A DNA stretch of 64,000 bases from Eubacteriales bacterium (GTDB lineage: Bacteria > Bacillota_A > Clostridia > Christensenellales > Aristaeellaceae). How positions within the stretch are numbered: the first letter of the stretch is position 1; each line of letters opens with the position of its first letter. A program made the translations under genes and the position numbers. This document shows, piece by piece, positions 40,520 to 49,453 of the stretch. The notes beneath the pieces are model-generated. The model searched no databases. It was not told the origin of the DNA and saw only the letters and a program-made list of their open reading frames with translations. The stretch spans positions 21,035-85,034 of the forward strand of contig JARKQG010000073.1 in assembly GCA_029974035.1 (NCBI GenBank), read 5' to 3'.

Positions 40520-41230
40520 TCAATCTTGCTTCTCTTGCTGCTTGGCCTGCGCGGCGGCGCCGGCGGCGCCGCTGGTTTCACTTTTCGCCTGGAGCACCGT
40601 CTGCCGGATGCCGGCGTCGGTCAGCCCGTCCGCGGCCATCATGGTCTCCAGTACCTGAACATCGGTGGCGATATCCAGCGCCTCGTCGGCATAGAGCTTG
40701 TCAAGCTGTTTTTCAAAGGCCAGCGCAATCATGTCCAGGCTGTTTTCCACGCTGGAGAGCGCCTTTTTCACCTGCTGGCCGGAGCCCGCGCCGCTGAGCT
40801 GGCGGTACTGGGTGATGAGCTTGTCGGTGGTGGGCAGGTAGTACTCCATGAAGCGGCGCACCTGGTCGTACTGCCCATGCTTCTCCGCCACGGCGGAGAG
40901 GATCTTCCGCCCGGCCTCGTCGATGCGCTTCAGGTCCTTCGCCACGACGGGCGACGGCGCGCTGGCCGCGGAATCCCGCAGCCGCTTCATCGCCTCCAGG
41001 CTGGAGGCGAGCTTCCGGTCGATATCTCGGTTCCCGGTGGCCAGCACGTCCTCCACCTCGACCGTGCGGCCGGGCAGAAATTTGCGCGACACGAAAAACG
41101 CCGCCAGCGAAAGCGCAATGGCCAGCAGGATGTTGGACAGTTCGTACAGATGGCCGAAAAGCCCGAAAATGACCCAAACCGCCGCGGCGATGTAGATCGG
41201 GATCGCGGAGGGGATGATCTTTGTTTTCAT
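40520..41230 (-). CDS. XpaC family protein (5-bromo-4-chloroindolyl phosphate hydrolysis protein)
   Basis: 236 residues: two N-terminal membrane helices (about 8-26 and 31-48) and a helical cytoplasmic domain with RRFMEYYLPTTDKLITQYRQL, the XpaC signature. The phosphatase activity implied by the old name is not established. First gene of the xpaC-telA-lemA-TPM operon, with AGAGGTG before the ATG and a promoter at 41251-41279. The C-terminus is Ala/Gln-rich. Confidence 0.9.
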   Translation of the reverse strand: MKTKIIPSAIPIYIAAAVWVIFGLFGHLYELSNILLAIALSLAAFFVSRKFLPGRTVEVEDVLATGNRDIDRKLASSLEAMKRLRDSAASAPSPVVAKDLKRIDEAGRKILSAVAEKHGQYDQVRRFMEYYLPTTDKLITQYRQLSGAGSGQQVKKALSSVENSLDMIALAFEKQLDKLYADEALDIATDVQVLETMMAADGLTDAGIRQTVLQAKSETSGAAGAAAQAKQQEKQD

Positions 41231-41250
41231 TTCACGACACCTCTTCCAGT

Positions 41251-41279
41251 ATTTTACCGAAAACTCCGGGTTGAATCAA
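41251..41279 (-). promoter_or_regulatory. Promoter of the xpaC-telA-lemA-TPM operon
   Basis: Minus strand TTGATT (41274-41279) and TAAAAT (41251-41256) are 17 bases apart, about 21 bases before xpaC. Confidence 0.65.
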
Positions 41280-41343
41280 GGCGCTGCGTGTTCAAAGCAG
41301 AAATTTCATGCGCAAACTGTCGCGCGGCGCGTTTAAAACGCGG

Positions 41344-41372
41344 TTTACAAGCGGCCCGGCGCGTGATACCAT
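41344..41372 (+). promoter_or_regulatory. pfkA promoter
   Basis: TTTACA (41344-41349) and TACCAT (41367-41372) are 17 bases apart, 28 bases before the ATG at 41401. Confidence 0.55.
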
Positions 41373-41400
41373 GGGAAAAAAGAAAAAAGGAGCAACAGCC

Positions 41401-42465
41401 ATGAAGCGCAGAATCGGTCTTTTGACCGCCGGCGGCGATTGCCCGGGCCTCAACGCCGCGATCCGGGGCGTCGCCAAGGCGGCGTACGAAATGTTCGACG
41501 CGGAGATCATCGGCATCGCAGACGGCTTCGGCGGTTTGATCCGCGGAGAATTCCAGGAGATGAGCCAGCGGGATTTTTCCGGCATCCTGAACCGCGGCGG
41601 CACCATTCTGGGCGCTTCTCGCACGCCGTTCCGGGAGATGCGCGTGATCGGAGAGGACCACGTGGACAAGGTCAAGGCCATGAAGGACAACTACAAGTGG
41701 ATGAAGCTGGACTGCCTGGTCACCCTGGGCGGCAACGGCACCCATAAGACCGCGCGGATGCTCTCCGAGGAGGGGCTGAACATCATCGGCCTTCCCAAGA
41801 CCATCGACAACGACATCTGGGGCACCGACGTCACCTTCGGCTTCCACACCGCCTGCAACACCGCCACCGAGGTGATCGACAAGCTGCACACCACCGCGGA
41901 CAGTCACGGCCGCGTGATGGTGGTGGAGCTGATGGGCAACAAGGCGGGCTGGCTGACGCTGCAGTCGGGCATCGCCGGCGGCGCGGACGTGGTGCTGATC
42001 CCGGAGATCCCCTACGACATGGATCGGGTCATCAAGGCGGTGGAGGCGCGCAAGGCCAGCCGCAAAAACTTTTCGATCATCGCGGTGGCCGAGGGCGCGC
42101 AGTCGAAGGAAGAGGCCGCCCAGAAGCGCAAGGACCGCCAAAACGACAACCCCTACCGCACCGTCGCCCACAAAATAGCCGAGGCGGTGCAGCAGCAGAC
42201 GGGCCTGGAGGCGCGGGCGGTGGTGCCCGGCCACATCCAGCGCGGCGGCAGTCCCTGCCCCTACGACCGGCTGTTGTCCACCGAGTTCGGCGTACACGCG
42301 GCCGAGCTGATCGCCAAGGGGCAGTATGGCGTCACGGTGGCGCTCATCAACTGCGACGTGGACCACAACCCGCTTTCGGATGTGGGTGGAAAGACCAAGC
42401 TGGTGACCGAGCAGCACCCGCTGGTGCGCACCGCCCGGAGCATGGGCATCGAACTGGGCGGCTGA
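41401..42465 (+). CDS. pfkA: 6-phosphofructokinase (group III type)
   Basis: 354 residues. The start at 41401 follows AAAGGAG by 8 bases and gives the family opening MKRRIGLLTAGGDCPGLN. GGNG at 110-113 replaces the common GGDG: the Gly matching E. coli Gly104 is kept, but Asp103 is Asn. LPKTIDND at 131-138 has Lys where ATP enzymes of the E. coli type have Gly124; Asp136 and Asp138 are intact. This Gly/Lys mix is seen in group III enzymes, some using ATP and some PPi, so the phosphoryl donor is open. Glycolytic role in the cytoplasm is likely. Confidence 0.92.
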   Translation: MKRRIGLLTAGGDCPGLNAAIRGVAKAAYEMFDAEIIGIADGFGGLIRGEFQEMSQRDFSGILNRGGTILGASRTPFREMRVIGEDHVDKVKAMKDNYKWMKLDCLVTLGGNGTHKTARMLSEEGLNIIGLPKTIDNDIWGTDVTFGFHTACNTATEVIDKLHTTADSHGRVMVVELMGNKAGWLTLQSGIAGGADVVLIPEIPYDMDRVIKAVEARKASRKNFSIIAVAEGAQSKEEAAQKRKDRQNDNPYRTVAHKIAEAVQQQTGLEARAVVPGHIQRGGSPCPYDRLLSTEFGVHAAELIAKGQYGVTVALINCDVDHNPLSDVGGKTKLVTEQHPLVRTARSMGIELGG

Positions 42466-42476
42466 CGCCCCCGGGT

Positions 42477-43298
42477 TTATCCACCGTCGCCGGCCAGAAG
42501 CCCATCGATCAACCGGGCCGCCACGGGTGCCGCGACGTCGGTGGGGATCGCGAACGCCAGCCCTTCGAAGCTCTCGTCGCCGTAGCCGGAGGCGATCTTC
42601 ATGGTGGGGATCCCCACCAGGTCGCCGTTCATGTCAAAGAGCGCGCCGCCGCTGTTGCCGGCGTTGATTGCGGCGTCCAGCTGAATCATGCCCACCTTGG
42701 GCGATATGTTTCCGGCGGTCAGGTTCAGCCGGTTGAGCCCGCTGACGACGCCCATTGTCAGCGTGCCGGACAGCACGTCGTCCCCCACCCTGGGATAGCC
42801 CACGGCAAACACCGGGTCGCCGATGCGAAGCGCCGAGGACGCGCCCATCCGCACCGCCGGAACGCCTTCCGCCGGGCCGGTGTAGAGCACGGCCAGGTCG
42901 TAGGTGCTGTCGTGGGCGCTTTGGCGTACCGGCATCTCCCGCCCATCGGCAAGCCGCACGATGAGGTTCAGCGCGTCCTCGACCACGTGGTAATTGGTCA
43001 GGAAAAAGCCGCGCTCGTCAATGTAAACCCCCGATCCGTTGCCCTGATCCACCCGCTGCAGGCGCCGCCCGGCCTGGTATTCCACTTCGATCTCCGCCAC
43101 GCTGCCCGCCCACCGCGCCGCCAGATCCGAAATCGTCGGGGCCGGCGTTTCCGTCGCCCGGGGCGCGTCTTCCGTGTCGGCGCTTTGCGGCGCGCGCGCC
43201 AGCAGCAGGACGACCACCGCCCCCGCCAGCGCGCATATCAGCCCGAAGGCCGCGAGCGTCAGGATTCCTCCGCCGCGTCTTGATCTGCGCCTGGCCAT
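42477..43298 (-). CDS. Membrane-anchored trypsin-like serine protease (HtrA-like, no PDZ)
   Basis: 273 residues from ATG 43298, preceded by AAGGGCGG. Basic N-terminus, one membrane helix (about 13-33), a linker, then an S1C protease domain with the triad His104 (NYHVVE), Asp134 (DLAVLY) and Ser216 (NAGNSGGAL). The chain ends right after the protease domain, so the PDZ domain of DegP/HtrA is absent. It would act outside the membrane on damaged or signalling proteins. An upstream ATG at 43352 is possible but has no ribosome site. Convergent with pfkA, 11 bases away. Confidence 0.88.
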   Translation of the reverse strand: MARRRSRRGGGILTLAAFGLICALAGAVVVLLLARAPQSADTEDAPRATETPAPTISDLAARWAGSVAEIEVEYQAGRRLQRVDQGNGSGVYIDERGFFLTNYHVVEDALNLIVRLADGREMPVRQSAHDSTYDLAVLYTGPAEGVPAVRMGASSALRIGDPVFAVGYPRVGDDVLSGTLTMGVVSGLNRLNLTAGNISPKVGMIQLDAAINAGNSGGALFDMNGDLVGIPTMKIASGYGDESFEGLAFAIPTDVAAPVAARLIDGLLAGDGG

Positions 43299-43407
43299 GT
43301 CGTCCACCGCCCTTTCCGTCCGCCGGCGGGCCGCCGCCCCGCGGATAAGCATGCGTATTCATACCCGGAATTCCGCCCGGAATAACAGGCGATCGCGGTG
43401 CGCCGCC

Positions 43408-44091
43408 TTACCCGGCCCAGCGGATGGACTCGCCCGGCACGGTCAGGCATCGGGCGCGGACGCCCTCGGGCATCGGCTTTTCACAGAAGGCGCGGGCGGC
43501 TTCGGGCCTGTCCCAGAAGTGCATCGGCAGGATCAGCCGGGGCCGGACGCGCGCGGCAAAGTCCAGCGCGCCCTCGTCGTAGCCCTCGCCCATGCGCGGG
43601 TCCACCGGGAAGAACGCGATGTCCGCCGGGTGGCCCTCAATCTCCGCGACGGCCGCGTCAAAGGCGCGGCGGGCCTCGCGAATCTCGGCCTCGGTGGATT
43701 CCCCGCGCCAATGCCAGAAGTTGAGATCGCCCGCGTGGAACACCGAAACGCCGCCGACGTTCACCAGGAAGCTCACGCCCGCGTCGGTGGAGCGGAACGC
43801 GCGCACCGCCGCGCCGCCCGCGTCCAGCGCCTCGCCGGGGCGAATCCTCTGCCACGGTCCCCTGCGCCGCACGTCAAAGGACACCACGCCCCGCGCCGCG
43901 CCGCGCGACACGAGGTCCAGCGCCGCGTCGGAGCAGTGGTCCCTGTGGGCGTGGCTGACAAAGACCACGGCGTCCGTCAGCCGTGCCGGGTCCAATCCAT
44001 TGCCCAGATAATCAAACACCAGCTGCCGCCCCGCCGTCTCCACCAGAAACCCGCTGTGCCCCAGGTAGGTCACCACCGCTTCCACGCGCAT
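43408..44091 (-). CDS. MBL-fold metal-dependent hydrolase (UlaG-like)
   Basis: 227 residues. The zinc motif SHAHRDH is at 46-52 (His47, His49, Asp51, His52), the DLNFWHW strand gives the next ligand region and PMHFWD the last His. The opening VVTYLGHSGFLVE is typical of UlaG/YtkL-like hydrolases. A cytoplasmic lactonase- or phosphodiesterase-like activity is possible, substrate unknown. It lies alone, divergent from the nucleoside deaminase. Confidence 0.85.
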   Translation of the reverse strand: MRVEAVVTYLGHSGFLVETAGRQLVFDYLGNGLDPARLTDAVVFVSHAHRDHCSDAALDLVSRGAARGVVSFDVRRRGPWQRIRPGEALDAGGAAVRAFRSTDAGVSFLVNVGGVSVFHAGDLNFWHWRGESTEAEIREARRAFDAAVAEIEGHPADIAFFPVDPRMGEGYDEGALDFAARVRPRLILPMHFWDRPEAARAFCEKPMPEGVRARCLTVPGESIRWAG

Positions 44092-44136
44092 CTCTCCCCT
44101 CTCGGCGCGCCGCCGTATTTTGCGCCGCGCAGCGCC

Positions 44137-44165
44137 TTGTGCCGGCGCAGATTTGCTAGTATACT
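44137..44165 (+). promoter_or_regulatory. Promoter of the nucleoside deaminase gene
   Basis: TTGTGC (44137-44142) and TATACT (44160-44165) are 17 bases apart, 35 bases before the ATG. Confidence 0.65.
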
Positions 44166-44200
44166 ATAGACGGTTCAAATTTTTGTGCCGGAGGATCGAC

Positions 44201-44647
44201 ATGGACTATATGCGCATCGCCATTGAAGAGGCCTACCAGGGCATCCGAGCCGGGCATGGCGGGCCCTTCGGCTCGGTGGTCGTCAAGGACGGCCGCATCG
44301 TAGGCCGCGGTCACAACTGTGTGATCCGCGATCAGGACGCCACCATGCACGGCGAAATCGCCGCGATCCGCGACGCCAGCCGCACCCTGGGCACCTTTGA
44401 CCTTTCCGGGTGCACGCTCTACACCACCGCGGAGCCCTGCCCCATGTGCCTTTGCGCGTCGCTGTGGGCCAACATCGACCGCATCTACTACGGCTGCACG
44501 CGCCTTGACACCGAGTCCATCGGCTTTCGCGACAAGCAGCTCTACGAGGTGATCCGCGACCCGGGCGACCGCGTGCTCGGGCACGATCGCGAGGCCTGCC
44601 TGGCGCTGTTTCGGGATTATGCGAAGATGGATAAAACGCTCTACTGA
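44201..44647 (+). CDS. Nucleoside/guanine deaminase (CMP/dCMP-type zinc deaminase)
   Basis: 148 residues from ATG 44201, preceded by GGAGG. The zinc site is intact: His50 and catalytic Glu52 in HGEIAAI, Cys80 and Cys83 in PCPMC. The MDYMRIAIEEAYQGIRAGHGGPFGSVVVKDG opening and the swapped C-terminus with a final aromatic residue match GuaD-like guanine deaminases rather than TadA. It would turn guanine into xanthine in purine salvage. Single-gene unit with promoter and terminator. Confidence 0.85.
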   Translation: MDYMRIAIEEAYQGIRAGHGGPFGSVVVKDGRIVGRGHNCVIRDQDATMHGEIAAIRDASRTLGTFDLSGCTLYTTAEPCPMCLCASLWANIDRIYYGCTRLDTESIGFRDKQLYEVIRDPGDRVLGHDREACLALFRDYAKMDKTLY

Positions 44648-44663
44648 AATTTCCGGCCAGGCG

Positions 44664-44706
44664 GACGGACCCGGCGCGAGGAATGCCTCCCGGCGCCGGG
44701 TCCGTC
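44664..44706. terminator. Hairpin between the deaminase and dapH
   Basis: A perfect 14-base stem (GACGGACCCGGCGC and complement) with a 15-base loop separates the convergent genes; it can serve both strands. A short T-rich stretch follows only on the plus side. Confidence 0.65.
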
Positions 44707-44709
44707 GGT

Positions 44710-45402
44710 TTACAGGCTGCGGAGCGCGTCCACGAGCCCGGTTTTCCCCTTTGTTTTTTCGTCCTTCATTTTGACGACGCGGGCGGGTACGCCCGCCACC
44801 ACCTGATTTTCCGCCACATTCTCGATGACCACGCTGCCCGCGGCCACCACGGCGCCGCGCCCGATGCGCACGCCCTCCAGCACCACCGCGTTGGCGCCGA
44901 TGAGCACGTCGTCCTCCACCACCACGGGGGTGGCGCTGGCCGGCTCCACCACGCCCGCCAGCACGGTGCCCGCGCCGATGTGACAGCGGCTGCCCACCTC
45001 CGCGCGGCCGCCGACCACCACGTTCATGTCGATCATGGTCTCCGCGCCGATCACCGCGCCGATATTGATCACCGCGCCCATCATGATGACCGCCCGGTCG
45101 CCGATGGTCACCCGGTCGCGGATGAAGGCGCCCGGCTCGATGCGGGCGTTGACGTTTTTCAGATCAAGCAGCGGCACGGCGCTGTTGCGGCGGTCGCACT
45201 CGATCACCATGTCCTCGATCTTTGCCGCGTTCTCCGCCAGCGCGCGGGAAACGTCGGCCCACTCGCCAAAGGCGATCCGGTCGCCCGCGCCGAACACGCG
45301 GCAGCCGGGCATGTCAAAGGGTTCTCCCTTCAAGTAGACCTTGACGGGGGTCTTTTTTGGGGAATCGTGGATGAAGCGAATGATCTCCTCCGCTGCGTTC
45401 AT
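44710..45402 (-). CDS. dapH: 2,3,4,5-tetrahydropyridine-2,6-dicarboxylate N-acetyltransferase
   Basis: 230 residues: a small N-terminal DapH domain (about 1-85) and hexapeptide beta-helix repeats (about 90-205), with [21 protein letters not shown] and the [15 protein letters not shown] stretch specific to DapH. It acetylates tetrahydrodipicolinate, committing to the acetylated lysine branch. The start overlaps the dapB stop by 4 bases. Third gene of dapA-dapB-dapH. Confidence 0.94.
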   Translation of the reverse strand: MNAAEEIIRFIHDSPKKTPVKVYLKGEPFDMPGCRVFGAGDRIAFGEWADVSRALAENAAKIEDMVIECDRRNSAVPLLDLKNVNARIEPGAFIRDRVTIGDRAVIMMGAVINIGAVIGAETMIDMNVVVGGRAEVGSRCHIGAGTVLAGVVEPASATPVVVEDDVLIGANAVVLEGVRIGRGAVVAAGSVVIENVAENQVVAGVPARVVKMKDEKTKGKTGLVDALRSL

Positions 45403-46127
45403 GCTTTCACCTCGCTCAATACGTCCTGCATGGTGTAGAGCCCGGGGCCTTTGCCGACGGCGAACCGGGCGGCGCGCACCGCGCCGTTTACGAAGATCTG
45501 GCGGCTGGCGGCGGAATGGGCAAATTCGATCACCTCGTCCTCGCCGTAAAAGACCACGCGGTGCTCGCCCGCCACGGTGCCGCCGCGCACCGCGTGGATG
45601 CCGATCTCCCGGCCCCGCGCGCCCACAAGGCCCGTCCGCCCGTACACCCGCGGGCGCTCGCCCGCCGGGTCGACGGCGTCCGCCAGGAGCTTTGCGGTGC
45701 CGCTGGGGGCATCGGCCTTTTGGTTGTGGTGGGTTTCGATGATCTCCACATCGAAGGCGTTCATCAGTTCGGGCGCCACCAGCTTCAGCGCCTGCACCAG
45801 CACCGCCACCCCCGTGGAATAGTTGGACGAGTGCACCACCGCGGTCTTCTCCGCCGCCGCCCGAATCTGCGCCAGCTGCGCCCCGGAATACCCGGTGGTG
45901 CCCAGAACCAGCGGACAGCCCCGCGCCGCGCCAAAGGCCAGCACCCGGTCCAGATTGCCGGGATAGGAAAAGTCGACCGCCACGTCCGCCCGGCCCGGCA
46001 CGTCCTCCGGCGATTCAAAAAGCCCCGCGTCCACCGCGCCCAGGATCTCAAAATCTCCCGCCCGGATCATGGTTTCCTCGATCATGCGGCCCATCCGGCC
46101 GTGACCGATCAGGATGGCGCGGATCAT
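45399..46127 (-). CDS. dapB: 4-hydroxy-tetrahydrodipicolinate reductase
   Basis: 242 residues from ATG 46125-46127, overlapping the dapA stop by 4 bases. N-terminal NAD(P) loop GHGRMGRM (about 8-15), and the signature [15 protein letters not shown] with catalytic His and Lys. Reduces the DapA product in lysine and diaminopimelate synthesis. Shorter than E. coli DapB, as usual in Clostridia. Confidence 0.95.
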   Translation of the reverse strand: MIRAILIGHGRMGRMIEETMIRAGDFEILGAVDAGLFESPEDVPGRADVAVDFSYPGNLDRVLAFGAARGCPLVLGTTGYSGAQLAQIRAAAEKTAVVHSSNYSTGVAVLVQALKLVAPELMNAFDVEIIETHHNQKADAPSGTAKLLADAVDPAGERPRVYGRTGLVGARGREIGIHAVRGGTVAGEHRVVFYGEDEVIEFAHSAASRQIFVNGAVRAARFAVGKGPGLYTMQDVLSEVKA

Positions 46128-46996
46128 GCCTCCAGCACCTTCATGGCCTTCGCCAGCCTTTCGAGGTTTGCCGGGTCCATCTCGGCCAGCGGCAGCCGGT
46201 AGCCGCCCACGCCCATGCCCCGCAGGTTCATGGCCGCCTTGACGGGGATCGGGTTGACCTCGATGAACAGCGCGTGGATCAGGTCCAGGTACTTCAGCTG
46301 CAGCGCCGCGGCCTTTTTGAAATCGCCCTTCAGGCAGGCGTGGGCGATGGCGCGGCACTCGGCGGGGCAGAGGTTGGCGAACACGCTGATCACACCGCTG
46401 CCGCCCAGGCTCATCACCGGCACGATCATATCGTCGTTGCCGGAGAGCAGTTGGAAATCGTCCGTCACATAGCGGGCCACCTTGGCCACGTAGGCGATGT
46501 CGCCGCTGGCCTCCTTGAGCGCCGCGATGTTTTTGTGCTTCGAGAGCGCCTCCACGCAGTCCGCGCCGAGGGCGCAGCCGGTGCGCCCGGGCACGTTGTA
46601 GAGGATGATCGGCACATCCACCTGGTCAGCCACGGCCGCAAAATGCCGGTACATGCCACGGACGTTGGCCTTGTTGTAATAGGGAGTGATCAAAAGCAGC
46701 CCGTCCACGCCCAGGCGCGCGTAGGCCCGGCTCTTCATCAGCGCGGTGTCCGTGCAGTTGGAGCCCGCGCCGGCGATGACCGGGATGCGTCCGTTTACCG
46801 CGTCCAGCACGCACTTGACGACGGCCTCGTCCTCCTCGTGCGTCATGGTGCTGGATTCGCCGGTGGTGCCCAGCGCGACAATGCCGTCGGTGCCGCTGGC
46901 CACATGCCATTCGCACAGCGCCTTCAGCTTTTCAAAGTTGACCGATCCATCCTCGTGAAAGGGCGTCACGATGGCCACATAGCTCCCCTGAATCAT
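46124..46996 (-). CDS. dapA: 4-hydroxy-tetrahydrodipicolinate synthase
   Basis: 290 residues, a TIM barrel. The catalytic triad residues fit the canonical positions: Lys161 (ALKEASGD) forms the Schiff base with pyruvate, Tyr133 (LYNVPGRTG) and Thr44-Thr45 (GTTGESST) complete it. First gene of the dap operon, preceded by AAAGGAG and a promoter at 47027-47056. Supplies diaminopimelate for the wall and lysine. Confidence 0.96.
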   Translation of the reverse strand: MIQGSYVAIVTPFHEDGSVNFEKLKALCEWHVASGTDGIVALGTTGESSTMTHEEDEAVVKCVLDAVNGRIPVIAGAGSNCTDTALMKSRAYARLGVDGLLLITPYYNKANVRGMYRHFAAVADQVDVPIILYNVPGRTGCALGADCVEALSKHKNIAALKEASGDIAYVAKVARYVTDDFQLLSGNDDMIVPVMSLGGSGVISVFANLCPAECRAIAHACLKGDFKKAAALQLKYLDLIHALFIEVNPIPVKAAMNLRGMGVGGYRLPLAEMDPANLERLAKAMKVLEA

Positions 46997-47026
46997 CTGC
47001 CTTCACTCCTTTCGATAATTTTTGCC

Positions 47027-47056
47027 ATCATAGCATGATTGCCCCGCAAAAATCAA
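47027..47056 (-). promoter_or_regulatory. Promoter of dapA-dapB-dapH
   Basis: Minus strand TTGATT (47051-47056) and TATGAT (47027-47032) are 18 bases apart, 30 bases before dapA. No lysine riboswitch fits in the short leader. Confidence 0.7.
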
Positions 47057-47136
47057 CCGATACATCGAATTCTTCACTTTTTTACCCCAGGAAGTCGTGG
47101 TATCATGGGGATAATACGTCAGGAGGCTGATTGAGC

Positions 47137-48240
47137 ATGCTCGAAACCCTGAGGCGCGACCGCCGCGCGCTGCATCAGATCCCCGAACTCCAGTTTGATC
47201 TTCCCAGGACGCAGGCATACCTGCTGGATGCCCTTGACGGCCTGGGCGCCGAGATCGAGGCGCTGTCGCCGTCGGGCGTTCTGGCTTTTTTCGACGCCGG
47301 ACGCCCGGAAACCGCCGCCTTCCGCGCCGACATGGACGCGCTGCCGATCCAGGAGATCCGGACCGGCGGGTACGCCTCCGCCCACCCCGGACGGATGCAT
47401 GCCTGCGGCCACGACGGACACATGGCGATGCTGCTGGCCCTCGCCCGGTACGCGGGCGCGCATGCGCGCTCGCTTCCCCGAAATCTGCTCCTGATCTTTC
47501 AGCCTGCCGAGGAGGGCGGCGGCGGCGCCAGGACGATTCTCGCCAGCGGCGCCTTTGAGCGGCGAGGCGTGCGCCACATCTTTGGCCTGCACGTGGCGCC
47601 GGAGCTGCCGCAGGGCCTCATCGCCTCGCGGCCGGGGGCTTTCTTTTCCAAATCCAGCGAGGTGTACGCAAAAATCCACGGCAAGTCCGCCCACGCCGCC
47701 AGCGCCGACGAGGGCCTCGACGCCCTGTCCGCCGGGGCGGACTTCCTTTTGCGCGCCCAGGCGATGGAGCAGGCCCTTCCGTCGGAGGTGTTCCGGCTTT
47801 TAAAGTTCGGAAAGTTCTCCGCCGGCACCGCGCCCAACATCATTGCCGGCAGCGCTTTCGTCACCGGCACGGTGCGCGCCTTTGATCACGGCGTGTTCTC
47901 GGCGCTCCAAAGGGGACTGGACGATGCCGCCCGCGCCGCCGAAGCCCGCTGGGGCGTGGTCATCGACCTCAGCTACTCCCCCAGCTATCCGCCCCTCCTC
48001 AACGATCCGGCGCTCTATGCCCTGGCCGTCCGCCAGCTGGAGGGCTTTTCCTACCGGGCGCTCGAACGGCCCACCATGCTCAGCGAGGATTTTTCCTACT
48101 ACCAGGAGCGCGTGCCGGGCGTATTTTTCAAGCTGGGCCTGGGCACCGGCATTCCGCTGCACACCCCGGAGTTTGATTTTGACGAGTCGGCGCTGGTCAC
48201 CGGCGCCCAGGCGCTGATCCGGCTGGCCCATCTGGCGTAG
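47137..48240 (+). CDS. M20D amidohydrolase, probable N-acetyldiaminopimelate deacetylase
   Basis: 367 residues from ATG 47137, with AGGAGG 10 bases upstream; TTG 47131 is an alternative. The metal site is intact: MHACGHDGHMAMLL, the acidic QPAEEGGGGA, HIFGLHV and the C-terminal TMLSEDFSYY. This is the DapL/YkuR-like group; its place divergent from dapA-dapB-dapH makes removal of the acetyl group from N-acetyl-diaminopimelate the likely role. Related enzymes act on hippurate or indole-acetyl amino acids, so the substrate is inferred from context. Confidence 0.85.
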   Translation: MLETLRRDRRALHQIPELQFDLPRTQAYLLDALDGLGAEIEALSPSGVLAFFDAGRPETAAFRADMDALPIQEIRTGGYASAHPGRMHACGHDGHMAMLLALARYAGAHARSLPRNLLLIFQPAEEGGGGARTILASGAFERRGVRHIFGLHVAPELPQGLIASRPGAFFSKSSEVYAKIHGKSAHAASADEGLDALSAGADFLLRAQAMEQALPSEVFRLLKFGKFSAGTAPNIIAGSAFVTGTVRAFDHGVFSALQRGLDDAARAAEARWGVVIDLSYSPSYPPLLNDPALYALAVRQLEGFSYRALERPTMLSEDFSYYQERVPGVFFKLGLGTGIPLHTPEFDFDESALVTGAQALIRLAHLA

Positions 48241-48292
48241 GCGGTTTTGCGCCATCCTTCGCTTTACTTTGATAGCGTAGTATAACATTAAC

Positions 48293-48321
48293 TTGACACC
48301 GCAGCGAATTTGCGCTACACT
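48293..48321 (+). promoter_or_regulatory. his operon promoter
   Basis: TTGACA (48293-48298) and TACACT (48316-48321) are 17 bases apart and only about 22 bases before the hisZ start, leaving no room for a T-box or leader peptide. Confidence 0.8.
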
Positions 48322-48343
48322 TTCGCGCAAGGAGCTGATGCCG

Positions 48344-49453
48344 GTGAATCCCTTTGAGGACATCCTGAAGCCCGAGGAGCGCGTGACGCTGTCGCTCCGG
48401 CGCATGTATGAGCGCCGGGGCTACGCAAAGTACCGCATGGGCAAGTTTGAGGAGTACGAGCTGTACCTGGAAAACAAAAATTTTCTGGGCGCGAAGTCCA
48501 TCATCACCTTTAACGATGCGGACGGGCGGCTGTTGGCGCTCAAGCCGGACGTGACGCTCTCCATCGCCAAAAATACCCACGCCACCCGCGCCTCCAGCGA
48601 AAAGTTCTACTACCTTGAAAACGTCTACCGGCAGGACCGGCACGGCGGCGCCTACCGGGAGATCAGCCAGCTGGGGCTGGAGTACATCGGCGCGCTGACG
48701 GACTACGCCGCCGGCGAGGTGCTGACGCTGGCGATCCGAACGCTGCGGGAGATCTCCCCCGATTCCCGGCTGCAGCTCTCTCACGCGGGGTTTGTGCAGT
48801 CGCTCCTCGAAAGCCTGACGGAGGACGAGCGGGCGCGCCGCGCGCTGACCGAGCTGATCCGCCGGAAAAATCTGGACGATCTGGGCGAAACGGCGCGCCG
48901 GGTGGGCGTCGCGCCGGCGGCGGTATCCCTCCTGGCCGCAGTCTGCCAGCTGAGCGGGCCCCTCGCCGAAACCCTCGAGCGCGCCCGGGCGGTGGCCATC
49001 ACGCCGGGCATGGCGGAGGCGCTGAACCGCCTGGAAACGATGCGCGGCCTTATGGCCGCCGCGGACTGTCTGGAAGCCGTGACGCTGGATTTTTCGCTGA
49101 TGAACGACCTCGACTACTACTCCGATCTGGTGTTTCGCGGCTATGTGGAGGGGCTCCCCCGGGCGGTGCTGGCGGGCGGATGCTACTCGAGCCTGCTGCG
49201 AAAGTTCGGGCGGGACGTCGAGGCCATGGGCTTCGCGGTGTATCTGAACGAGCTGACCTTTCTCTTTGAAGGCCAGCGCGCCCGGGATGTGGACATCCTG
49301 CTAGTCTACCGCGAGGCGGACGACCCCGCCCAGGTGGCCCTGCGCGTGGAGGATTTGGCGGCCAAGGGGTTTTCCGTGCGGGCCGAAACCGCGCCGCCCC
49401 AGGGACTGCGCTGCGGGCGGACAATGACGTTGACGGAGGCGGTGACATGCTGA
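48344..49453 (+). CDS. hisZ: ATP phosphoribosyltransferase regulatory subunit HisZ
   Basis: 369 residues, a paralogue of histidyl-tRNA synthetase without tRNA function. LKPDVTLSIAK, FYYLENVYRQD and the later DLDYYSDLVFRGYV and AGGCYSSLL motifs match HisZ. GTG 48344 is 9 bases after AAGGAG; ATG 48338 is only 3 bases away. HisZ joins short HisG to make the active, histidine-inhibited enzyme. First gene of a nine-gene operon; its end overlaps hisG by 7 bases. Confidence 0.93.
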   Translation: MNPFEDILKPEERVTLSLRRMYERRGYAKYRMGKFEEYELYLENKNFLGAKSIITFNDADGRLLALKPDVTLSIAKNTHATRASSEKFYYLENVYRQDRHGGAYREISQLGLEYIGALTDYAAGEVLTLAIRTLREISPDSRLQLSHAGFVQSLLESLTEDERARRALTELIRRKNLDDLGETARRVGVAPAAVSLLAAVCQLSGPLAETLERARAVAITPGMAEALNRLETMRGLMAAADCLEAVTLDFSLMNDLDYYSDLVFRGYVEGLPRAVLAGGCYSSLLRKFGRDVEAMGFAVYLNELTFLFEGQRARDVDILLVYREADDPAQVALRVEDLAAKGFSVRAETAPPQGLRCGRTMTLTEAVTC

